From assembly GCA_002633025.1 (NCBI GenBank), contig NMRB01001563.1:1-64000 (forward strand): a stretch of DNA of 64,000 nucleotides, written 5' to 3'. Source of the stretch: Notospermus geniculatus (Eukaryota; Nemertea; Pilidiophora; Heteronemertea; Lineidae). The translations under genes were made by a program, and so were the position numbers. The notes beneath the pieces were generated by a model that saw only the letters and a program-made list of their open reading frames with translations, had not been told where the DNA came from and did no database searches. Within the stretch, counting starts at the first letter, position 1, and every line of letters starts with the position of its first letter. Positions 56,142 through 64,000 of the stretch are shown here, piece after piece.

Positions 56142-58721
56142 TCAAGGTTGATTCACAGATAACAACGCCCGCATGATCTTCCTTTTCGCGGGTATTCCTT
56201 TTTTCTCCAGTTCCAAAGACGGTAGAGAAACCACACTGGATTTTTCATGCCTGCACCAGCCGGGAAACACAAAGTCGGGATCTCCGCCTGTTTCTACCAT
56301 GATGAATTCACCATACGCCCTCTCATGGTTGTCGTGGAGAACAGAAGTCAAAATGCGGACGTCCATTTTGTCTTGTAGAAGTTGAGGCGTCACGTGGACG
56401 AGAACGCGGGTAGAACGACACAGAGCCATTGTCATGTAGACCTCGTATTCCCCGCCGCAGTTGTGGACCAAGTCCCTTTGCGCCCAGCAGCAGTGGCCCT
56501 CCAGGCCGAGTCCATTCTCCAAGAACTCAACCAGTTTCTCCGTCTCTTCCTTGTCTTCCTTTGCGTCGCAGGAATAGATCAGGATGTCATGATGACTACT
56601 GAAGGACGATTTCAACAGATTGCTGAGCAGACGATGCTGTATGTCAACAACAACAGTGTCCTCCATCTTGGCGGAAATACGTTCCGCTTCAGAAGCCATA
56701 TCTTCTACAACACACTGGTCAGCTCCGGGGAACTTCGAAAACTGTGACAAGATTTCTGCGTAAATTTCCTCCGATTTCTCGCCATTCTTTACCATCCTTT
56801 TCACAATTTGTTCAGCCGTTGCACAGAGTTCTTCCAGACTTTCTCGAGCCGTAGATTTTACTAAAGTAGCGAACAGTTCCTGAAAGTTGTTCACGGCGAG
56901 GTCGTCGGTGTTGGCATCGTTACAAGACTCGGCCTCGAGGCACAGGTTGATGGCGAATTCTCTTTCCTGCGGACAGAGATCCCTCATGGTCATGAGCAGT
57001 TTCAGGGACACCAATGCCTCCTGAATCTTTCCGCGGCCCTTAAACCACAGCATTTTCCCTTCTAGGAAGTTGAGGATTGATTCTGAAACTTTTGAGCCCT
57101 CCTTTTCTTTGTGCATCTGCCCAGTGAAGCGATACACGGGTTTGCCTATCTTCTGTATCATTTCGTACAGTTGCAGGTCTTCAGCGTCGGTAGTAAACGA
57201 AAGTTCCTCCCTTAAAATTGCCAGGAGGATCGAAAGGGATGGAAAATTTTCCAATCTGCTCCCCGCGGCTTCCTCGACTGACTTCTTTAGGTACACTTTA
57301 GCCCTTTCCCTTTCACCAATCAGTTCCTTTATCATACCCATATGCATGTACGTCTTGGCCCTGTCGCCTTTTGTCGAACTTTTCAGGCTCAGGGCCTGGC
57401 GAAGCAAGCCGAAGATTTCTGACTGCGTTTCTGTGTCAGAGGCATCTTCGCTGCACCGGAACATGCATCTCGCGAGATCAGTGAGCATCATACTTGACGC
57501 TCCGGCGGCGAGTTCGTTGGCCTTTTGGATGTGAGCAATTGCTTGCTTGAGTCGAAAGTCATTTGGTGACCTTTTATAGTAGTTTTCGATGTGCCTGACG
57601 CTGTTGGAGCGATTAAAACTACGTTTCGGGGCTGGTTTGCGTTCGCTACTTTGTTGCTGGATGGCGTGATTGCTCGGGACTTTCAAACTGCCGTCTGCCT
57701 CCATTGTAAAAGCGCGGGAAAGCTGATGGTGGGCAAAAGCGGTCTCTCGAATCATTAAGGACCTGTACAGGTAGTGTTTAGCAAGTTGAAAATTGGCTCT
57801 CGGGCCTGATAAAAATAACCTACCCAATCGCATGAGCGCGTCGTGGTCACATGACAGTTCTATTTCTGCAACTGCATTCTCCAGGCAGTCTAGAACATTT
57901 TCGTTCCCCGGAGTCAGTCGCTGCAGTTTCAGCGTTCGGTTCCTCTTCGGCTCAATCTGCTTATACTTTTTGTACATCTCCACGTACTTAATCCAAACGT
58001 TCGCACTGTCGGTACTCCTTTCCAACGAGTATTTCAGCATCTCACATCCTCGCCTGAGCAGAATTTCTGGGTCGCCATGTTTGTTTACATCGAAACACTG
58101 GAAATTCGTCTGCACGTTTTTGTCCAATGCCCGGTCAATGGCAACTGCTGCGCCATAACACCAAAAGACACAAAATTCCTCCTCATCCTTACCTCCTCTG
58201 AATGCATTCGGCCCGCAAACATCCTGTCCATCGTCTGTCATCTCGGCAATGACCTTTTCGTATGCATCCCTGCAAAGGGTGTTGTAACGTGGGCCCATCT
58301 TCCGGTAAGAAAATGCCAATTCGGCGTTGGCGAGAAGTAAATCCCAACGCGTCGCTTGCTTGAGTGAAACGAGCATGTCTTCGGCGTCTGACGGGTCATC
58401 ACTGTCCAGACTCATCAGTCCTCTGTTTGCCAAACATACGACATTCCTACCTTGGCTTAGGAGCAAAACGTCTTCAATTAATCCGAATGCCTCGGCCGTT
58501 TTGTTGAATTTGAACAGGACAAAAGCTTTCAGGTTCTTCACGGAACATACGTAATGTGTCCTCAAAGATGTACAACAATTTTGGCAATCATCTTCCTCCG
58601 CACGAAGCTTTTGCAGTATAGCATCCAATTTTGGGTACATTAATTCCTCGTGTCCTTTAAGTCTAAACGAATTGGGGTACTGGTTCAGGTCGAACCGAAG
58701 TCCTTTAGAGCATCGCGCCAT
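56142..58721 (-). CDS. Single-exon IFIT-like TPR protein with C-terminal TIR-like domain
   Basis: The protein has 859 residues and no intron. The ATG has a strong context (A at -3, G at +4) and an in-frame TGA 39 nt upstream. Residues about 60-500 are alpha-helical and TPR-like: 130-160 (WDLLLANAELAFSYRKMG) resembles the IFIT repeat that follows its first helix pair, and 454-485 (AKTYMHMGMIKELIGERERA) is a near-canonical TPR. Residues 710-855 look like a TIR domain: box 1 DILIYSCDA (712-720), box 2 with RDL (749-751) then GG (756-757), and a following strand RVLVHVTPQLL. The usual W-x3-E of catalytic TIRs is not visible; 783-800 has no Trp. IFIT proteins act as interferon-induced sensors in vertebrates and TIR domains assemble immune signalling complexes, so an innate-immune scaffold is inferred. 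No signal peptide or membrane segment. The TPR assignment is firmer than IFIT kinship. Confidence 0.88.
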   Translation of the reverse strand: MARCSKGLRFDLNQYPNSFRLKGHEELMYPKLDAILQKLRAEEDDCQNCCTSLRTHYVCSVKNLKAFVLFKFNKTAEAFGLIEDVLLLSQGRNVVCLANRGLMSLDSDDPSDAEDMLVSLKQATRWDLLLANAELAFSYRKMGPRYNTLCRDAYEKVIAEMTDDGQDVCGPNAFRGGKDEEEFCVFWCYGAAVAIDRALDKNVQTNFQCFDVNKHGDPEILLRRGCEMLKYSLERSTDSANVWIKYVEMYKKYKQIEPKRNRTLKLQRLTPGNENVLDCLENAVAEIELSCDHDALMRLGRLFLSGPRANFQLAKHYLYRSLMIRETAFAHHQLSRAFTMEADGSLKVPSNHAIQQQSSERKPAPKRSFNRSNSVRHIENYYKRSPNDFRLKQAIAHIQKANELAAGASSMMLTDLARCMFRCSEDASDTETQSEIFGLLRQALSLKSSTKGDRAKTYMHMGMIKELIGERERAKVYLKKSVEEAAGSRLENFPSLSILLAILREELSFTTDAEDLQLYEMIQKIGKPVYRFTGQMHKEKEGSKVSESILNFLEGKMLWFKGRGKIQEALVSLKLLMTMRDLCPQEREFAINLCLEAESCNDANTDDLAVNNFQELFATLVKSTARESLEELCATAEQIVKRMVKNGEKSEEIYAEILSQFSKFPGADQCVVEDMASEAERISAKMEDTVVVDIQHRLLSNLLKSSFSSHHDILIYSCDAKEDKEETEKLVEFLENGLGLEGHCCWAQRDLVHNCGGEYEVYMTMALCRSTRVLVHVTPQLLQDKMDVRILTSVLHDNHERAYGEFIMVETGGDPDFVFPGWCRHEKSSVVSLPSLELEKKGIPAKRKIMRALLSVNQP

Positions 58722-58766
58722 ATTCCAACTGTGTTTCTGAATTACGCAAAAAGCTTGTCATCAACC

Positions 58767-58775
58767 AAGATGGCG
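58767..58775 (+). promoter_or_regulatory. YY1-type motif upstream of the TPR-TIR gene
   Basis: AAGATGGCG lies about 46 bp upstream of the minus-strand start codon, in reverse orientation to the gene. The same nonamer is found beside the CATSPERD start. Confidence 0.4.
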
Positions 58776-58920
58776 TCATTTTCTGGCTCAAAACAACCAG
58801 TACGATTAATATTCATGAGAATAACCTTGCTAATTCCTGGAAACCAGGGGCCAGTTCCTTGTTTGGTATGAGAATCTAGCTTGTTGAAGGTCAAAACCAC
58901 TATGACTCTGGATATCTATT

Positions 58921-58930
58921 GGAAATTTCC
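58921..58930. promoter_or_regulatory. kappaB-like palindrome upstream of the TPR-TIR gene
   Basis: GGAAATTTCC fits GGRRNNYYCC exactly and lies 200 bp upstream of the start codon. A match is expected by chance about once in 4 kb, so this is suggestive only. Confidence 0.3.
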
Positions 58931-59839
58931 ATAAGATATTCAATTCAGACGTTAGTGCCTGTTCGGAAATCACACTGTATCACGTTTTTGCACAAATTCC
59001 GATCGGTCTTGATGACAATACTACTTTCTTTTCCTTGCATTTCGTCGTTTTGTTCGTCATACTGATCTTAATTTTGACAAAAGACTCATAAAACTCTTGC
59101 AGAGACGATATTTGCTTGAAACAGACCCATCCCAGCTGGTTGTATTTTTATATATGATAATAATATACAATAGGGCCTACAGGCAATTCAGAATTGACAA
59201 AAGGGGGCGCAGTTTTTAAAGATCTGCGTCCATTTGCAGTATTCTGATAACGTCCATGCATTGTGAGAGTGAGATGTACTGATCACTCTCGTTAACTTCT
59301 TCTTTGTATAGTAGGTGTGACAGGAATCTAAGTCCCCCTGGTATCTAAGTCGCCTTTTTGTTGTTCAGCGAGGGATCAGGACATATTCTGTGGAAAAAAT
59401 GACCATTCGAATATAATTTTACAGTGACAAACTATTGTAACTCGGACTTGCATTCCTGGGACTGCCATTCCTTTCACACTTGAATCCTTTGGCTGTCGCC
59501 AAATTCTTGAATGAATGGCTCCTCAATGTTCTAACTACTTTTTAGCTAGACTGGGGCCCTGATCACTCCATGATGAGACACGTCCCCTGGGGTTACTGTA
59601 CATCTTAATACAACTACATTCAAAAGCAACATTTTCGGTAGAATTCTGCGGTGACGTCATTTGAATTATCCGTTTTCCCAACAATAGCTGAATGACTTCT
59701 ATTGTTTGCCGGGAGATGTCACTGCGATCGAACTCTGAGAAAAGTCTCCTGCAACGTTCTGTTCATTTTCATACTATAGAACCGTTGTCTAATTCATGAC
59801 TGTTGAAGGTCCCAAACGGTTTCTGTACATTGCAAGTAT

Positions 59840-60240
59840 TAGCGAGCTTTAGCAGCTTTCCGACCCCGACTCCGACTTCAACTACGAGAATGAATTGCAG
59901 TCCGCTGTGGACATCCTTGATAAAAACGACTTGATAGAGGTTGGCAAATCGTAAAATGCCATAACTTCGTGGTAGAATAACTTTGATTCGTAATCGGAAG
60001 TGCACATAAATTGCAAATATTATAGTCGTGTTTTAGGTCGTAACGACTAGGATTACGACTTCAATATTCATTATTTATCCGCACTTCCAATATATAAGGC
60101 CAAATTTTTCTGCCTTCAATTTATGGTGTTTGACGAATTGAAAACGTCTATCAAATCGTTTTTCATCAAGGATGTCCATGGCGGACTCCAATTCATTCTC
60201 GTAGTTGAAGTCGGAGTCGGAAAGCTGCTAAACCTCGCTA
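59840..60240. mobile_element. Foldback element, family F1, copy 3
   Basis: TAGCGAGCTTTAGCAGC and GCTGCTAAACCTCGCTA; interior as in 1851-2255. Confidence 0.8.
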
Positions 60241-60515
60241 TTGTCGACCGACAGTGAACTGTTTGAAGTGCCCAGCAGTTGTGAATAGACAACAACTTTT
60301 TTAGCAGTTTTTGCTGAAACCAAAACCAACGACCTCTCGCCATCTCTCTCTCTCTCGTCGTGGGATGGATTCCCGCAAAAACTACTTGTGACCAGAACTA
60401 GTAGGGCCTTAGCATTTCATCGTAATGTTTTTGTTCGTGGTAATTGAAACTATGAAATCGTTGTTGTTGTTGTCGGTCTGCTCTTTTGTAGCGCCGTCAA
60501 CCTTTGTGGTAATGT

Positions 60516-60689
60516 CAGGGGCGGATCCAAGGGGGACGCACGGGGGCGCCCCATTTTGGCCAACAAATCTGTAAAATGACCGTCGGGAAATTCTGGATTT
60601 TGGAGCAAATCTTTGAAATTCACCGCGGATTTCAATCTTTAGTACCACAGGGCGCCCCCCTCTTTTCCCGAATCCTGGATCCGCCCCTG
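60516..60689. mobile_element. 174-bp GGATCC-type MITE
   Basis: CAGGGGCGGATCCAAGGG and TCCTGGATCCGCCCCTG. This is the best-preserved member in the window. Confidence 0.75.
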
Positions 60690-60874
60690 AATGTGCTTGG
60701 TAATGGGGGGGGGGGGGGGNCGGATGTTACATGAGCTCATTTTTCACATGTCATTTGATATTTGGCACGAATTATCCGTATAAACCTGGAGAAAGAACCT
60801 ATTCAGATCTAGCGGCGGACTCCAAACTATTGTGCGGCAGCTGATCATAAAAAAAGTTCAAATTAGCCACGATT

Positions 60875-61050
60875 TCAATGGGATTGTTTGATTGGCTCAT
60901 TTGAAGCAAGTAGTTGAATCAATGGGATTGCTTGATTGGCTCATTTGAAGCAAGTAGTTGAATCAATGGGATTGCTTGATTGGCTCATTTGAAGCAAGTA
61001 GTTGAATCAATGGGATTGCTTGATTGGCTCATTTGAAGCAAGTAGTTGAA
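60875..61050. repeat. 44-bp tandem repeat, four units
   Basis: Units start at 60875, 60919, 60963 and 61007. Units 2-4 are identical; unit 1 differs at one base. Confidence 0.9.
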
Positions 61051-61639
61051 TCCATTACTTTGGAGGAGAAAAAAATATACCAGCTGGACTGATACGGCGG
61101 ATTGGATCTAAGAAGTCTTCACAGAGGAAGCGAAAAAATTCTGTGTATCCTGGTAATCAATGGTGTGTTGGTTTACTCCTTATTGCACCGTCCAACGGAT
61201 GAAATGATGACTGGACAATTTTCTCGGGGATGTTGTTTCCTTTTACACCGACGTGCGGCGCAAAGACTCGTTCTGGCGACCACAGGACAAAAACCGGTCA
61301 TTCACGACGTGCTCACAACCACAACGATTAGTTAAGTTACGTGGTGAAAAACCAAGATCCAATACGAACTCTTTTTGTTCCATCAGAAGCATAATACATA
61401 TTCCATGATATAATAAACCGTGAAGTTGTCGAAAAGTCATGATCAAATGAGCTGCGTACGTGTGTGGTGGTGCGGTCGTGTTCGCAGGAAGGGCCATGCC
61501 GCTTTCACGGTAAGAAACAAATAATTCTGGGCTCAAATGTATTTATCATCCTATCCATAAGTAGCAATAAAGCCGTGTTACTCGATCTGTTCGGAGCATC
61601 TGGAAGTCGTGGAACTCGTGTGTTGTGCCGACTCCAGAT

Positions 61640-62006
61640 TAAACTCCCTACGCAGTTGTGTATCGCGCCCCCCTTCGGTTTACCGCTCTCCACAACTGCT
61701 TAACTTGGATGTGTTCGCCGCGGTTGGTCAACAGATGGCGTCAGGGCAAGGCGCGAATTTTACAGCCTATCAGCACGCTGCTTTCAGAACTCTTTGGCCC
61801 GTTGGCAACGGATATTCTTCTGTATCTACGAATCGCTCGGCCAATGAAAAAGTGTCTCAGGCCAGCTTGGTTACCGGTTGCTCGGTGCTCTCATTGGTCG
61901 ACTCGCTCAGCGCCATCTGTTGACCAACCGCGGCGAACACATCCAAGTTAAGCAGTTGTGGAGAGTGAGTAAACCATACGCGACTCACAACTGCGTAGGG
62001 AGTTTA
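61640..62006. mobile_element. Mutator-type MITE with exact 9-bp target duplication
   Basis: ACTCCAGAT at 61631-61639 and 62007-62015 flanks an element starting TAAACTCCCTACGCAG with inverse end. Long arms include CAACAGATGGCG / CGCCATCTGTTG. Confidence 0.82.
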
Positions 62007-62634
62007 ACTCCAGATCTGCACAGCCAGCCAACCATGGCGTCCAGTGTCTCGGTCGGTCACTGACTCCAGATCGACTACTGGTGAACCACATCTATAATTT
62101 TCAATTGTATTTGGGCTTTCTTCTTTTCTTTCAGAATGTTTCGATGCTTCATCAGAAACCGGTAACTTGACGGTGACGTGTTGGATGACGTCATACCCGA
62201 GCTGCCTCCGTCGTCTCGGATGGCTGAATCTGCAAAAGTGATCTACCCACGACATCGCTGGTGAGGTTCCCATCGTCCCCCCCCCNCCCTCTCTCTGATC
62301 CTTATCCTAACCCTAAAAATGACCCCATCGTTTAACAATAACCTGTGGTTGCCGGGGGATTGTGCAAAAAATTCACTGCCACCCGTGAAAGTGGCCCGAC
62401 TTTGCTTGAGGTTCTTTCGACGAGCAACAGATGGCAGTCGGGTGCACCGCATTTGAGCGCATAGTTCTGCGATCACTTTAGAGATGGCGACACCATTCGC
62501 CGATCACCGACATTGCATTTTATGCAGCGGACGGACCCCTCCAACACACATTTTTGATGGTTTTCCAAGTTTTGTACCCCGATGCATCGGGGAGTGAAAG
62601 GATGTAGAACGTTTTCATTGTTCACATTATTTTT

Positions 62635-63021
62635 TAAGCTCCCTACGCAGTTGTGTACCGCGCCCCCTTCGGTTTACCCGCTCTCCACAACCATGACAAC
62701 TGCTTTACTTCGTGGAAGTCGCCGCGTTTGGTCAACAGATGGCGTCAGGGCCTGGCGCGAGTTTTACAGCCTATCAGCACGCTGCTTTCAGAACTCTTTG
62801 GCCCGTTGCCAACGGATTTTCTTGTGCTACCATGGCTACGAACCGTTCGGCCAATGAAAAAGTATCTCAGGCCAGCTTGGTTACCGGTTCGGTGCAGCTC
62901 TCATTGGTCGACTCTCTCAGCGCCATCTGTTGACCAAACGCGGCGAATTTTACGAAGTTAAGCAGTTGTGGAGAGCGAGTAAACCGAAGGGGGCGCGGTA
63001 CACAACTGCGTAGGGAGTTTA
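62635..63021. mobile_element. Mutator-type MITE, second full copy
   Basis: Same arms as 61640-62006. Flanking nonamers ATTATTTTT and ATTGTTTAT match at 7 of 9, fitting an older insertion. Confidence 0.78.
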
Positions 63022-63259
63022 ATTGTTTATTCACCGATGGATTTTTTTCTTTCTTTGCAGATAAAAATGTACTTCCAACACACACATTCAAGGATTAATG
63101 ACTTGCCAATATTTTGGTTGTCCCATCCAATTGCAATCTCATTGATGTTCTCTGTCCACTTATACATTGTATACGTCAATATTGACTTATGAGATTTCTC
63201 GATTTTGATACATTTTATGCGGAGTGTATTTCTGTGTGTAGTTTTTCTGTTTTTGATAG

Positions 63260-63923
63260 TTCTTATGGTCCGTATGCACCAACGCAGATCAACCCTTACT
63301 TCAGCTTTAAGTCCAACAGGAACAATGGAAGTACAATAGAGCATGTACGTAAGCCCAAGTCAGGTTTAAAGGGAGACATGCGAAAAATATTGCCCGGCGG
63401 GCACAAGTTGTCTGAGTTGTAGCGCCGTCTGTTAATACACGGTGACACTACGCTATATCACAGGCCCCTGTAGACCTATCAGTGAGTTTCGAACACTTTT
63501 CTAACCAAACGTATCGAAAAAATACAACACATATCTAAAAACACACCACGAGCTCATACATTCGTGGGCTCGGGGTGTGTTTTTTACAAACTAGTGTTTT
63601 TTGGTTAGAGACGTGTTCTAAGCTCACTAATAGCTCTACTGGGGCCTGTGATGTAGCGTAGTGTCACCGTGTATTCACAGACGGCGCTACAACTCAAGAC
63701 AACTTGTGCCCGCCGGGCAATATTTTTCGCATGTCTCCCTTTAAACTCCGTTGGGGCATATGGACCGTATATTGATTTTTCAGTTGTGTCTTGTTATCTT
63801 CATCAGAACAGCTCTGGAGGTGGTGTGGAAACTTTTGGTACCTCCTGTCAAACGTGTGTCCTCACCGAAAGTTTTTCGCCCCAGCCCAGTTCGCTGCGTC
63901 CTGCGTTACATAATGGAATATGA
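63260..63923 (+). other. Possible exon pair of an unrecognised gene running off the right edge
   Basis: A segment 63260-63348 is flanked by TTTTTGATAG and GTAAGC and encodes 29 residues beginning SYGPYAPTQINPYF. A second, from 63784 after GATTTTTCAG, keeps the phase and runs to a stop at 63923 with three cysteines. No family is recognised. The intervening DNA is a foldback element, so this may be chance. Confidence 0.18.
63264..63770. mobile_element. About 507-bp foldback element
   Basis: GTTTAAAGGGAGACATGCG (63364) is exactly inverted near 63728-63746; outer GGTCCGTATGCACCAACG is mirrored with mismatches; the centre is a GAGCTC / GAGCCC hairpin. It overlaps the doubtful exon pair. Confidence 0.72.
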
Positions 63924-64000
63924 CGGCAAATTACGGTAGAAAATGCGAATGCAGGACACTGGTCTGTTTAGAAGAAGGATACACCTACAAAATGACATCA

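Noticed and set aside
60875-61050. CRISPR-like direct repeats
   Set aside because: The four 44-bp units are adjacent with no spacers, in a clearly eukaryotic genome.

Overview
This is a stretch of an animal genome with low gene density, split genes and many transposon relics. It is most likely from a marine invertebrate deuterostome (echinoderm, hemichordate or cephalochordate); the sequence alone does not settle which. The reasons are multi-exon genes with GT..AG introns, an AGFG1/HRB gene ending in the vertebrate-like NPFL terminus, a CatSper auxiliary subunit (a sperm channel kept in externally fertilising deuterostomes), an immune-type TPR-TIR protein, and very many non-autonomous inverted-repeat elements. 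Five isolated N bases are present (9169, 29054, 51346, 60720, 62286).

Three genes are supported. (1) On the minus strand, 148-7985 holds the first ten coding exons (338 residues, all phases fitting) of a CATSPERD-like gene that runs off the left edge. (2) On the plus strand an eight-exon AGFG1 gene (602 residues) runs from a first exon at 8209 or 21545 to a stop at 38740. The start codons of CATSPERD and AGFG1 are only 223 bp apart and point away from each other, so they share one bidirectional promoter region. Both are sperm-related genes in mammals. (3) On the minus strand, 56142-58721 is a single-exon gene of 859 residues with IFIT-like TPR helices and a C-terminal TIR-like domain, probably an innate-immunity protein.

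The left half contains a large near-duplicate: 1729-12454 (block A) matches 13671-29053 (block B). Each block holds CATSPERD exons 1-7, the shared promoter and AGFG1 exon 1. Only A is joined to CATSPERD exons 8-10, and only B to AGFG1 exons 2-8. Coding sequence is intact in both, while introns differ by whole transposon insertions, a micro-inversion and tandem-repeat copy number. This is what two unmerged haplotype contigs laid end to end would look like, although a real tandem duplication cannot be excluded.

The rest is introns and intergenic DNA dominated by MITE-like foldback elements: TTA target duplications (Harbinger-type), TA/CAGT ends (Tc1-type), 9-bp duplications (Mutator-type), CAGGG ends (hAT-type) and several unassigned families. 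There are also minisatellites with 27, 33, 44, 87 and 92 bp periods. I found no intact transposase, no CRISPR array, no rRNA gene and no convincing functional tRNA gene.
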